Source: Fagopyrum homotropicum
Taxonomy: Eukaryota; Streptophyta; Magnoliopsida; Caryophyllales; Polygonaceae
Reading direction: 5' to 3'
Assembly (NCBI GenBank): GCA_033239125.1
Contig: BSWB01000002.1
Coordinates: forward strand, 4,125,001 to 4,189,000
Length of the DNA stretch: 64,000 bases
The notes below the pieces were generated by a model, which was not told where the DNA came from, did not search any database, and saw only the letters and a program-made list of their open reading frames with translations. Of this stretch, positions 25,270 through 36,860 are shown one piece after another. Each line of letters begins with the position of its first letter. Within the stretch, counting starts at the first letter, position 1. The translations under genes were made by a program, and so were the position numbers.

Positions 25270-25785
25270 AAGCAGCTTGGGCACGAGATGGGACGAGATG
25301 TTGGTTGAGGGCATCCCAATTTACGTCCCATCCTGAAATTATATATGGGATGAAATTCGGACAAGACCGGATGAGACAAGACCAACCCGACTAACTAGTA
25401 CGATTGTGAAGAATCGATGAAATGAAAACCGTAAAATTGCTACAACCTTATTTGAGAAGCCGAGAGGAAACCGAGAGTGATGAGCACGATAAAGAAAGAT
25501 GTACTATATGAGTGTAGAACTACAAAATCGTTGTTGTAGCCTTGCTTTGAGAAATCGAACAATATATTACAAGGAAGCAAGAGTTGAAAATTTGATTTCT
25601 AACAATACCGGATAAAAGCAGGGTTATTGATTCAGAAGTTAAAGACCCGCATTCCCTCCTGATACTTTTTTGTCGGGATGAGACAAGATTGATGTTTTTT
25701 GAATAAAATCACGTCGAATTCCGATAAGTATAAGATCGAAACGAGATCGAGATTTACGGGTTTTGTTCCCGCACCTAATTTTAAC
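25270..25785. repeat. Possible degenerate hAT-like MITE
   Basis: GGGCACGAGATGGGACGAGA at the left and TTCCCGCACCTA at the right recall the ends of a common hAT MITE type, and GGGATGAGACAAGA motifs recur inside. No clean duplication is visible, so this is tentative. Confidence 0.3.
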
Positions 25786-26380
25786 TGCTACCAACTTTTT
25801 TCCTTTTCTTTTCTTAATTACCGGAAGTAAATTTATAATTTGATTTTATAATAGAGAAAAAAATGGAATGTACTATGTATTTAATCCTTCATTTTGGACG
25901 TACATTATGTACTCCTCGACAACGGCAAAAACAAACCGCTTTTCGGTGCAGTAATATTATGTCGACAGCCTTATCTTGCACCTCCTCCTCATTTACTCTT
26001 TCCAATAAATAAAGAAATAAATTAGTAATATGTGAGAATCTAGAAATTCATATTCTTTTAATATATATATATATAAAATAGTTAATTTGATTAGAATGAA
26101 AGTTAATTAATTCTCTCTATTGAAATGATAGTTGTTCTTAAAAGATACTTAAAATATAATTTTCTAATATTTAAGAAATAATTTCCAATTTCCCTATTTT
26201 TAAAGTTATAATTTTCTTACAAAAGTAAGATAAACACCTAAAATAAATTTATATAATATACAAGAGATAAGAAGTGATACACGAGGTTATTATTCACATG
26301 GACGTATGTAATCACTCATTTGCCATATATGTACACACTTCCATTTATGTTGGATCAACAAGGGTGTTATAACCAATACT
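25786..26380. other. AT-rich intergenic
   Basis: I see nothing coding or structured here beyond a short TA run near 26062-26076. Confidence 0.5.
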
Positions 26381-26560
26381 CAGTTAGTCTAGTGGGATGT
26401 GGTGCTAGACTCCTTAAGTGGTTAGCCTGGAGATTCGAGTTTGAATCCTGCCGGCAGCATTGATATTGGGAGGGTATCCCCCAACAATGGGCCACGATTT
26501 AGTACCCGGTGTTATATTCCGAGCGTACTGCTCTATTTCGTTTTACGATAAAATCTCACT
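26381..26560 (+). mobile_element. tRNA-derived SINE
   Basis: A Pol III box A (TAGTCTAGTGG, 26385-26395) and box B-like AGTTTGAATCC (26438-26448) are about 43 bp apart. They are followed by the family body TATTGGGAGGGTATCCCC and CAATGGGCCACGAT. The body matches the minus-strand copy at 34790-34983. Flanking duplications were not found for this copy. This is not a tRNA gene: the sequence does not fold as a cloverleaf with an acceptor stem. Confidence 0.7.
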
Positions 26561-27709
26561 GACTGTCAATGTTAGACTTTAACAATAAGGTATGTATTTG
26601 GGACAAATAGTTTCGGCAGACGTGTGTATCACATTGATAGTATAGTATTGAAATCACATCGATATTATGTTTAGTTTGACTCCAACACGTATGTGCACTC
26701 GTATATAAATGATCTCCGGTATGAAGTCTATTGGACTTTAACGTACTAATAGATCAAGTTGTTAGTTAAACAAACCATTTTTTAATCATCTAAACTAGTT
26801 ATAAAGAAAATGAGATGGTATATCATTTTGCCCAAGTGTCAACTAAGGATGTAAACCCTAGTTGCACTTGCAAGAGCATGTTGAGAAATGTATCACGAGC
26901 CTACTTTAAGTTGATTTTAAGATGAAACCCGATAAACTTATATATCGAGTTTTAATCTAATGCGATTATGCACTTGTATAGCTGTCAAACAGAGTTGACG
27001 AGTCGGGTTCGGGTCGAGTTATAACAACTTCGGGTTGAAATTGGGTCAAGTAAAAAGTAGGCTCGTTTGTTATGAGGTAAAAATTGAGTAGAGTAGGAGA
27101 TAAGTTTCTTATAAGTTCGTTTTAAGTCTTCTTGGATGCATTTGTTTGTTTTCATCTATCTATTTGATTAGATTGGGTTAATAAGGTGTTGATATACCTA
27201 ATACGGTAAAATACAAATATTACTAAATTACTAATTAACCTTGTTAGGAAAGGGTCTACCATGTTAGATGCACATGTAATGCCCGTGCTTTGAGGGACTT
27301 ATGCAACTTCTCGTGTCGTTTTCATACTCTAAACCATTAATAATTGTTGTATAAGATGATCATACTTTAAAAAGGATGATGAAAGAGAGGATTTGTAAAA
27401 TACACTTAATTAAATTAGTTTTAATACCTTTTAATGCCTTTTGTAGTGCCATATTATAGTCATTAAATATCAAAACCGATAACGAGACGTTTTGTTATCG
27501 GTTTTGAAAAAAAGCATTTAATGCATCTCGTGGTGTTAGTGCGAAGATATTAGATGACATGAAACTTTTTTTAACGGGTTTTTTTGATTGAGCAATGTGA
27601 GAGGTAGTGGTGGATCGTGGGGCAGTGTCCTAGTTGAATTATCGTAAACTAGTGTTAAATATCGAATAAATTTAAAAATATTAAATAAAATTGGTGAAAA
27701 TATATCCGT
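26561..27709. other. AT-rich intergenic
   Basis: No gene is supported. A small perfect hairpin occurs at 27471-27506, listed separately. Confidence 0.5.
27471..27506. repeat. Perfect 13-bp inverted repeat
   Basis: CAAAACCGATAAC and GTTATCGGTTTTG are separated by 10 bp. The role is unknown. It may be the core of an eroded foldback element. Confidence 0.7.
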
Positions 27710-27710
27710 T

Positions 27711-27910
27711 AACAATTTAGCTTACTTGGCTAGTAGAGTGTGGAAGTAAGGGTACATTAAAAAAAAGTCTTAGGTTCAATGCTCACAAGATATATTCTTT
27801 TACGGATCGATTTTAACCCGTTGAAAAAAGTTTATGCTTTCACCACCGATAGGTGAAACTTTCACTTGAAAAACGGTCTTGTTGATTAAAAAAATTTACG
27901 CCTTTGCCAT
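27711..27910 (+). mobile_element. Possible second tRNA-derived SINE family
   Basis: Box A-like TAGCTTACTTG (27718-27728) and box B-like GGTTCAATGCT (27773-27783) stand at tRNA-like spacing. The following body has repeats of AGGTGAAACTTT. No target duplication or tail was confirmed. Confidence 0.35.
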
Positions 27911-28230
27911 TGAGAGGTGAAACTTTTCACTCGGACTTTCCGACTTTTTATTAGTGTGAATATGACCCTTGTATGAGAGTCGATAAATGATCAAGGTGAA
28001 ACTTTTTCATAAGCCTTCGGCATTAAAAAAAAGAAAGAAAAGAATAGCGGAATGAGCGTTACAACCTCATAAGAAAAAGTTTATCTTCATTCAAAATCTA
28101 TTCACCTGCCGTGGTAGAGAATCTGAAAAATATATGAGAATGAGGATGGTGATGGTGTTGTGAAATTCATTTGAGATTTTCCATGGATAGTTTAATGAGA
28201 ATTGTTTTTGATAGTTTATTATTTTTATTA

Positions 28231-28598
28231 GAGAAAATTGTCCAAATAGTACCTCATTTTTTAGACTGACTAAACTTTAGTACACCTTTCTTTAAACTAT
28301 TAGAACGGTACATCAACTATTGAATCCGACCAAAGATTAGTATTTGAATTATTTTTCACACGTTAAGTTAAGACAACAACTTTGCTCCTAAAACTTTCCC
28401 TTTTATTTCTTGTTGAATAAGTATGTCGTGTAGGCATCATTGCAACTGTTTTAACCCTTTTCCTTAACGTGTGAACAGTGATTTAGATACCAATCTTTAG
28501 TCAGACTCAATAGGTGAGGTACCGCTTTGATAGTTTAAACGACGGGGTACTAAAATTTAGTCAGGAAAAAAGATGGGTACTGTTTAAGCAATTTTCTC
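28231..28598. repeat. Mutator-type MITE with long inverted termini
   Basis: The left arm starts GAGAAAATTGTCCAAATAGT and the right arm ends TTAAGCAATTTTCTC. The inverted similarity runs about 50 bp (through CTGACTAAA and TTTAGTAC). The flanking 9-mers TTTTTATTA and TTTTTAATA differ at one base, consistent with a Mutator 9-bp duplication. It has no coding capacity. Confidence 0.75.
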
Positions 28599-28829
28599 TT
28601 TTTAATATTATTTGTAACTATTTTTACCAATTTATTACTATATTTTATATTTCTTTACTTTAGTTAATATGCATTTTTATATAACGAGTTAAATATTTAA
28701 ATCATATAGATTTATGTATGAGAAAATTTTTAGAAAAATTGAACGGTAATAACAAAATTGAAAACTAAAAATAGGTGAAAGTGAAAAGGTCTTCATTAGG
28801 GATGAAAATCCATGAAAATAAAAATGTTG

Positions 28830-29375
28830 ATATCTCAGAATTTACTAAACTCGCGACTATTTGGTGGGGCATGTGGTTTTTAAGAAACAAAATAATTTTT
28901 CAAAATAACTCGAAAGGTTCCTACAAGAATACAACTAACATTATAATATATTAGCTACAATCATGGGCCAATAACCGTTTGATTTTGTTATTTGAAATCA
29001 CCATGAAAACATTATTGATTTAGATGCAGGAAAATAAAAAACAAAACCATCATTGATGCGGAAGCTCTTGGGCTTTACCATGACATCAAAAAAGAAGCAA
29101 TCTTAGTGAGAACATCATTATCGAAGGCGATAATCTTATTTCCATTAACGCCATCAAAAGTTCTTGACAATGTCCGTGAAAAATGAAATGATGATTGCAT
29201 TCATTCTTATTGAACTAAATAAATTTAAATAAGTTCACATTGAGCAGTTTTTTAGAGAAATAAACGGAGTTGTTGACAGACTTGCCCACCTTGGTCACTT
29301 TCCTTCACCATTTAACTTTTGTGCAGATTACGAACTTAATGCTCTTACCCGTAAGGATACCCTAGGATGAACCAT
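28830..29375 (+). pseudogene. LINE ORF2 C-terminal / RNase H relic
   Basis: Conceptual reading with frame breaks gives 'FLRNKIIFQNNS' (the LINE C-terminal 'RNK..F' motif), then 'EAEALGLYHDI' and 'IIIEGDN' (RNase H core). After these comes 'HIEQFFREINGVVDRLAHLG' at about 29238-29297, the final RNase H helix typical of plant L1 LINEs. Many stops make this an old relic. Confidence 0.7.
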
Positions 29376-30770
29376 TTCTCGTAAGTGATCTTCCTAATTC
29401 CTTTCCTCTGTAAATTTTTTTTTATTACTTTCATTTTTGATGAGAAGGAAGACTAACCAAGCACCAAACTCATAAGTAATAAGGTTAAGAGACCTCTACT
29501 AAATTAGGGGGTCATGGATGATGGTTATGGATATGGACTTCGACAATAGTGGTTGTAGGCGAGAAGCAAGAAATCGAGATTTGAATGCACACGTTGTTCA
29601 GGCTCGGGGCAAAAAGGGTGACGGAGTCCGAACTAGCCTTCGATGGTGTCGGCTTCTACGACAAACCCAGATCTTGAGTTCTATGGCTGGGCATGGTAGC
29701 GATCATGTGGAAGCTCTTGTTTGTGACCAAGTCGGAAGAAGAAGACGAAGGGTCACAAGACTCACAACAACGAGTGCTTGGCGACCAAGGTGGAGAAACA
29801 AAGATGAAAGATATCACCATGATGATCTGACGACCAAGGCAGAGGTTGAAGAGAGTGTCATGGATGACGTCGAGTGGTTGGTTTCAGGAAGAAGATAAAG
29901 GGTTCCATCGGTGTATATAAGGTTACAATGAATTCAGGGTGACTAACATCAGGTAATTGAAATCGGTGATGAAGGGCCTACTAAAAACCCTAATTAAAAC
30001 CGGGTAATTCAAATAAGTATATGTTTCGGCATTAAATTTCTAGTATATGTTTGACATTGGGTATTACAACATAAGTATAGTTTTTTTAATTAATAACAAA
30101 TCAAAAACTATTATTTTTATCTTAACTATACTTTGGTAATTCAGTAACATACTTTGTTCCCCGTAGAAGAAAAGCCTACAATTCCAACGTTAATTATAAA
30201 ATAAACGTTTCTTAATGAATCAATTAATTTTATCATTTCTCCAAACATTTACCCCGTACAAAATTGAGTGAAGAAGATATGAGACATGGAAAAACATCTC
30301 TTAATTCTTTCAACAAAATCGTCTTTCCTCATCAAATTAGTCACGATTAATTGAAGAAATTGCATCTTCTTGCCAATAATTTAGGTTAATGTGGACCATT
30401 AATAATTAATCATGAGTGTGCATTGTGCAATAATCGACCAATAATTTACTAATTGTAATTATTATCTTCTCTATAATGATCATGCTTAATTTGATTTGGA
30501 AGTTAGAACAAACACAATCGGTATCTCGTGATTTTTCCACATGCTAAATTCATATTGTCCTTATAGTTAATGCATAAAAATACCCACATAAAATATGTTT
30601 TTTTTTGTTAACTAAAATGACATGGGCTCATTAGGGTTAATTCAGTTAAAACATAAATTGATTATAAATATATAAAAGTCAACCATTTTTTAAATTTTAA
30701 AATAGTAAATGTATATTAGTATCCAAAATAGAGAGGGGGCTTGGGGCTCTAGACCTCCGTCTATTCATCG
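29376..30770. other. Intergenic; unsupported ORF inside
   Basis: An open frame at 29518-29898 (126 codons, Arg/Asp-rich) has no recognisable domain, no homologous motif and no splice context, so it is not called a gene. The rest is AT-rich with no features seen. Confidence 0.5.
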
Positions 30771-31990
30771 CATAAGACGCATGGACTAAGCCCCCAACTG
30801 GATGGATAAAGATCAACACCGATATGGTTATTGGGAACGACAAACTACAACAACGGGTATCATTAGAATAACATTGGGAAGTGACGACGTGGTTTCATTC
30901 ACAATATTGGGATGTGCATGGCTCCTATCGTAGAGTCGTAGAGAGTCTTGCATGGTCTCAAACTGTGAGGGATGGTGGGGCTAGAAATGTAATCCAAAAA
31001 ACGTACTCGAAATTGGTTGTCACTCTCACGAACAAAAACATTCCTCACTGTCATCCACTATTCAACCTGGTACATTGTTGCAGAGGCTTAATATATGAGA
31101 CGAATATCAGTTATACATGTTCGCCATATCTATAAGGAAGCAAATTGGCTCATTCTCCTCAAAGAAAACCTACTGCCACTTCAGATCCGCAACTCTTCCC
31201 CCTGCTGCTCTGGTTTGTAAGGTCATATGGAACAATTACAATATCCCCAAATGCCGGTTTATTGCATGGTTGGCAAACCTGAAGAAACTTCCCACCCTCT
31301 ACAAGCTACTCCAGTGGAATACAGTCTCCTCCGATGCCTGTAGACTTTGCAACTCCGGTCATGAAGACGAGGATCACCTTTGGTCCCAATGCTCTTACAC
31401 TTCCCTCACTCTCGACATAATTGCAAGATGGACGAGAACCCCGTATCCAGCTCCTTGCCTGCACAACATTTGGAACTGGCTAAGATCCAACAAAACCACC
31501 AGTAAGAAACTCCTTGACTGCACTTGCATTGCCTCACTCACCGCCTGCATACTTCTCTTGAAAAGCTAGAAATAACTTAATCTACAACAATACTTTCACT
31601 AGGGCCATTAATTGTGCTGATGAAGCAATCCGAGTTACAAAACTCCACATTGGTCGCCACTGGAAGGACATATCCGCTGACTCAATTGCTACGGCCCGAA
31701 TACTCGGAATTCACTTAAGATAGTGTTCAGTTTGGGTCTTGTCTCCCACTGCTCTGATACTGCTCTTTGTTCTTGTTCCTTACCTCCCCTATGTATATCC
31801 TTCTTTCTCTAATACAAGTAAATTTTTTTAAAAAAAAATATAAGGAAGCAAATTATGATGTAAATTATCGTGTAAATTTCGCTTCATATATAACATTAGT
31901 TTTCATGTATTAATTGATCCTCCTGAGGATGTAGTGAACATTATTGATTCTGATGTAAAAAATCGGACTATCCTCCGCTTGATGACTAGT
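30771..31990 (+). pseudogene. Older LINE RNase H relic, host of a younger LINE
   Basis: Reading through breaks gives 'PPTGWIKINTD' (RNase H start), 'GARNVIQKTYSKLVVTLTNK', 'PLFNLVHCCRGLI' and 'HIYKEAN'. It then continues after the younger insertion with 'DVNYRVNFAS'. These are successive RNase H motifs of a plant LINE ORF2. The domain is cut at 31147-31838 by another LINE. Confidence 0.7.
31147..31838 (+). mobile_element. 5'-truncated LINE insertion
   Basis: A 692-bp insert is flanked by a perfect 16-bp duplication TATAAGGAAGCAAATT (31131-31146 and 31839-31854) and ends in an A-rich tail. It encodes the LINE ORF2 zinc-binding (zf-RVT) region: 'VWNNYNIP'-like 'VIWNNYNIPKCRFIAWLA' and 'CRLCNSGHEDEDHLWSQC'. 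It continues in another frame to 'DISADSIATARILGIHLR' plus stop. 5' truncation, A-tail and long duplication are the marks of target-primed reverse transcription. The low decay suggests it is younger than its host LINE. Confidence 0.9.
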
Positions 31991-32888
31991 TAGCCTATTT
32001 TTCTATATATGATAAGTACGACTAGATACACACAACAGAAGATACCTAATCACCTTATAACCAAAAACTTTTTATCGAAAATAATAAATGAATGTAGTGA
32101 TGATATGAATCCAAAAATAGACTCGTGTGGACTAAACTTCTCCAATCTATTGGTATTGAGTAAACAAGTAGGCCCAAGAGAGATCCTTTGGAGACAAATC
32201 CACTTAAGATGATATGGGAATGCCCCTCTCATGGCCTTGTCTATTGCCACTGAAATGTAGGGTTTCTTTTCTTTTTCCATTTTCAATGGATAATGGATAT
32301 TGTAAATATAATAAAGGTTTATTATAACATTTATATCTCGACCCGTTACTTACGTGCAAAGCTAAATGGTTGTTAGGGAGAAGTTTACGTAACTTTGATC
32401 TCCTTGATCGAGCATCTTGATTCATGTGTATGCCTTGGAACTCATCATAAATTTTGTGATTGCTAACTTTAGGGTTTCAAAAAATAAGGTGATGCAATTT
32501 CGGTTATATTATATAGGTCGACGTGTATTGAATGTTACACTTCATATATTCAGTTATAAGGGACCCTTCGAATGAATCCAGTGACAAATACGTCCACGGT
32601 ACAAACAACATGATATCAGCGTGCTTAATTTCGATCGCTTGTCATATGTTTGGACAATTACATTTTAGTTCAACCTAATCCTTAATTGGTCTTCAAATAT
32701 TGTCTTTAAGGTTTGAGTACTCCATATATTGTATTGCTAATCCTGCCTACGAATTATTTGCTTCACTTGTAATCTACAACTCAATAAAACCTCTCTAAAT
32801 GAACATAACTAATATTGAGTGAATCGCTATAAATTTATGAGTCGTTCTCTATCTTGTTTAGTTGAATTGCCGTTCTATTTCTCTATAT
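31991..32888. other. Intergenic, no supported gene
   Basis: I see no gene. A 22-bp sequence at 32831-32852 recurs at 33186-33207 just beyond the MITE that follows. Confidence 0.5.
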
Positions 32889-32891
32889 TTA

Positions 32892-33183
32892 GGGCCCGTT
32901 TGGTTTGAACTCCGGAATCGGAAACGGAATGGAAACGAATCTAGTCCATATGTATACCCCTGTTCATGAAAAATTTTGGAATCATTCCTTGTGATTTGAA
33001 GTAGTTGAAGTTGAATTTGATTACTTTTGATACCCTATAGGGTAACAAAATATGGGGAGGCAAGTGTATTTTGCATGTAAACACAAGGAATGATTCCATA
33101 GAATTTCATGAATAAGGATATACATATGGACTAAATTCGTTTCCATTCCGTTTCCGTTTCCAGAGTTGGAACCAAACGGGCCC
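32892..33183. repeat. Harbinger/Tourist-type MITE, copy 1 (intact)
   Basis: This is a 292-bp element with inverted termini GGGCCCGTTTGGTT / AACCAAACGGGCCC. The inverted similarity continues for nearly 50 bp (through GGAAACGGAATGGAAACGAA). The 3-bp duplication TTA sits on both sides (32889-32891 and 33184-33186), as for PIF/Harbinger. A second copy is at 50783-53075. Confidence 0.92.
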
Positions 33184-33495
33184 TTAAATTTATGAGTCGT
33201 TCTCTATGAAATTGGGTCGAATTACGAATCAGATTTGTTGTGCGGTCTCATGTGAGTGGGACAAAGTCCCTCTCAAACAGCTGACTCACGTACATATGCG
33301 AAAAGTGACATTCAAGTCATATCAATGATAATGAAAGGAAGAATAATACATCATGATTTATATTATTATTAAGTTATTTGATATATTGTTGGACTAAATT
33401 TTGAAAACATGCGTTTTCAAAATAATTTTTATTTTTACTCCCACATCTTATCAAATACGAATATTAAAACAAATGAATATCATTTTTTATTTTCT
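33184..33495. other. Spacer
   Basis: I see nothing beyond the 22-bp flank repeat at 33186-33207. Confidence 0.4.
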
Positions 33496-33862
33496 GAAAT
33501 CGATATTAAACATGCTCTAAATTTTAAAATTCTAAACCGATACCATTATAATACAGACTACAAAAACCCGAACACGTGTCCCGGAATTTGTAGGTATGAC
33601 CCCTATTTCTTGAAATTGATATCAAATGAGCTCTAAACTTCGAAGTTCTGAGCTAATACCGTTATAACATATATTACAAAAACCCGAACATGGGTCCCAA
33701 AGTTTACAGAAATGATGCGATATGATATCCATTTTCTGGAATTGATATCAAACGAACTCTAAACTTTGAAATTCTAACTGATACCCTGATAACATAGATT
33801 ACAAAAACTCGAACATGTGCCCCGGAATTTGAGGGTATGATGCGAAATGATATCCCTGCCGA
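33496..33862. repeat. Three imperfect tandem repeats of about 120 bp
   Basis: Repeat units begin near 33496, 33612 and 33738. Each contains GATAT(C/T)AAA, CTCTAAA, GATACC..TATAA and ACAAAAACCCGAACA in the same order. Units are diverged by many substitutions, so the array is old. No coding sign. Confidence 0.75.
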
Positions 33863-34777
33863 TAATGAAGATATGGTGGCATACGTCACTTTCATTGAAT
33901 AAGGAGGTTGAATGGCCTAAATGCATTGAGTAGTCACCGCCGGTGGAGTCCCCCACTTGAGGGTTCAGTGAGGCAATCGGCCTTGGAAATGCAACATGAA
34001 AACACATTTGCATGTGCAATAAATAGAGGCCTTTGAAGGGTAAGCAAGTAGGGTAAGTAGGGCACCCTATGATGCTTTCTAAGGTAACCTCTTAATCCTA
34101 TAGTCATAACTAACATTATGGTTGTGTCATTTTTGTTCGTCGCCCTTCTTCATACACTTGGCCTTCGTCTCATCTTGTATAATAGTAAGCATTTGGGTCG
34201 GATTGGTTTATCTCATAAATGATACATGTGCCGTGTGCGGAAGCTGAATCCCACGTCGACACTGAAACGATTAGAAACCGTGAACTTTCCGTATGTTGTT
34301 GGGTTATAAGTTATTCTCTCGTGTATACTTTTTATAAATATTTATTTTGATTATCGTAATCATTATTGCAAATATAGTGGAAAAATCGTAAATCATCACT
34401 TTTGCATGACATAATCACATATTTGTGGTGAATTAAGTTACCAATCATATATCGGTGTTCTATTCTCTCGTCAATTGTATTCAATTTGTAACATGTGTCA
34501 CTACAACAAGAGGATACTTAGCCCATTTTTTATATATATATAGTTACACATAGTAATTGGTTAGGAAAATTGTACACAAATCATTTGAATATACATATAG
34601 AGTTACTTATAGTATATGGTTAATTGAAGGTCAATTTAAGCATATAGTATCATATTGTTTGATTTATTTTTGTGACAAATAGGTTCTTTTTCTTGTGTTC
34701 GAAGTAAATAATATAATTGTCGCAATCTTCAAGTAACTTTCATGAAGTTTTAAACACTAATTTCTTTTTTGAAAATT
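33863..34777. other. Intergenic, no supported gene
   Basis: Minus-strand frames at 33774-34116 lack recognisable features. The stretch is otherwise AT-rich. Confidence 0.4.
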
Positions 34778-34789
34778 AAACACTAATTT

Positions 34790-34983
34790 TTTTTTATTTT
34801 TTTTTTATTTTATTTTTGAAATGGTACGTTTCCGGTTCGGCTTCGCCTACGTCCAGATAGGGTATTTACTGTGGCCCATTAAGGGGATACCCTCCCAATA
34901 CCAATTTTTCCATACATGTCTCCCGGAGGATTCGAACTCGAATCTCCGGGCTAACACTTAAGGAGTCTAGCACAACAACCACC
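34790..34983 (-). mobile_element. tRNA-derived SINE with target duplication
   Basis: On the minus strand the element reads box A-side GTGCTAGACTCCTTAAGTG, box B GAGTTCGAATCC and the body TATTGGGAGGGTATCCCC. It ends with an A-rich tail seen as a T-run at 34790-34817. It is flanked by the 12-bp duplication AAACACTAATTT (34778-34789 and 34984-34995). It belongs to the same family as the copy at 26381. Confidence 0.88.
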
Positions 34984-34995
34984 AAACACTAATTT

Positions 34996-36202
34996 CTTGT
35001 TTACACGAAAAAAAGCAAACAAATCTATTAATTATCGAAATGTACCCAAACAAACAATTAAAAGGGGAAAAATAGTCACTTTTTTGAATGCTTTATTGGG
35101 TTGTTGTATAGTGTAGCCATTTAGACATGGCCCATTTAGTTCCTATCCGCCCAATATCCATATGGACAATGGTGTTCCGACTTATTAAGTAGAACTTGGC
35201 TTGTCCAAGTTGGACATGTTTTTCTTCGAAGCTAATAAAGTAACGGATTACCTTATTAGTTTTTCTGTTGACACTGGATTTTTATGTATTGTGTGACCTG
35301 TCAGAGGATGTTTAAACCATAATTTCTGATGTTGCAAGGGGTAGGACTATCCCGTTTTCGTACTACTTAGCCCATATTTTATTTATGGAAAGTGCGTTAG
35401 ATGCGCGGGAGGGTCCTGGACCTCCTTCTAACCATAAAAGAGAAGCTATGGCTATTTCAATCATGCACCCAAGCTTTATTTGGTACATTAAGTTGTATAA
35501 AGTTTTAACAAGCTAATTTGATATGAGCACGGTAATGCTTGACTCAGTTCAACCAATTTAAATTATAGACGAATAAGGCGCTGCAAATAAAAACGCGAAA
35601 ACATGAAAGTGACAAAGCAAAACAATTACATCATACTAACATAAGGGTTTGAGATTTGCATTTCATATCTATTACATAAAACGAATAATTCTTATTATAT
35701 ACAAGTTTAGTGTTCTTCGTAACAAACCTGAACCCGAAATCCCGAACCCGGACCCCTCATATGCACACGATTCTCCTTTGTATAGCCATGGTCTCTTTAG
35801 ATTGGTGTATACTCTGCTCTAAACACACATTCAATATACACTACCTTATTCTCTTAGACTATCTACATCCCAACTTAAATTTTTAGATTTTACACTTTTA
35901 TTTAAAATAATCTCCACATCCCTTGTATTCTCCATGTGAAAAGAGTTAACACAAAATTCACTCTGTTTAAATTTAGATCTATTTGTGACAGAGTGCAAAA
36001 GGAATCATGCCCACCTCTTTTACAAATTAACCAATCAAATATTTTCTCTCTCTCTTTTCTTAAATTTTCTTTTAAAAAATCAAGTATTTCCTCTCTCTTT
36101 CCTCAACTTGACTTATATGTAATTAGAAAAAATGAATACAATTATATTATAGACGGAACATGGGATGTGAGAAAAGGATAAATAGACGGAGGGTATACAT
36201 AA
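34996..36202. other. Intergenic, no supported gene
   Basis: No gene is supported. ACTATCTACATCCCA at about 35862 has an inverted partner TGGGACGTGGATAGT at about 41876 on the far side of the Helitron cluster. It may be the left end of an element later filled by Helitrons. Confidence 0.4.
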
Positions 36203-36786
36203 TCTATTATACATACTAAAAGAGAGTGCATGATTTGATGATGTGGTACGCTGTGGAAGCAGCAATCAAATGGAGCTCCCACAAATTTTTGGCCAATAAA
36301 TCTAAATTTTAAAGCCAGAAAATCTTTTTTTACTAAACTAACATAATGCTATTCAAAATTGTACGTAACTTTTTTTTTTTTTTTCGAGATTCTCCAAGAT
36401 TTTATAGGCCAATAAATTTTTTTATTTTTTAAGCCAGAAAATCTTCTATATCTATATTTATATATATATATACTACTAAACTAGACTGCATTAATGCTCA
36501 TGTGTCATTCTCACAAATTTTGTAAGCTTAAATATTTTTTTAATTAACTTATTAAACCATAAATCTTTATTATTAATCCAAAAATAAATAAAAAATTTTG
36601 TAAAATTAACTAACAAGATCTCCTAAATATTTTAAAAACAATTTTGTTTACGTATTTCTTATATTTTTAAGTTGTCAAAATTTAAGTAATTTATTTATTG
36701 GGAAGATTTTTATTTTTTTCTTAATTTATTTTTGAAGGATTATAAACTCAATCTATTTACGTTAAAAAATTTCACGGAATTCCCTA

Positions 36787-36836
36787 TCCCACATCGATTA
36801 TAAATAAGTCTGATAGTTTGATAACTTGTATAAATA
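36787..36836 (+). promoter_or_regulatory. Plant snRNA-type promoter, copy A (USE + TATA)
   Basis: TCCCACATCG (36787-36796), the plant upstream sequence element, is followed after 32 bases by TATAAATA (36829-36836). This spacing is that of Pol II-transcribed plant U-snRNA genes; Pol III types have about 10 bp less. The U2-like start (36861) lies 32 bp after the TATA start. Confidence 0.8.
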
Positions 36837-36860
36837 GAGGATTTGAAGATTAAACAAATC

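Noticed and set aside
26385..26448. Functional tRNA gene
   Set aside because: Only boxes A and B are conserved. There is no acceptor stem or anticodon arm, and the sequence is part of a SINE family.
29518..29898. 126-codon open frame
   Set aside because: There is no recognisable domain, splice context or regulatory signal, and composition resembles random GC-richer sequence.
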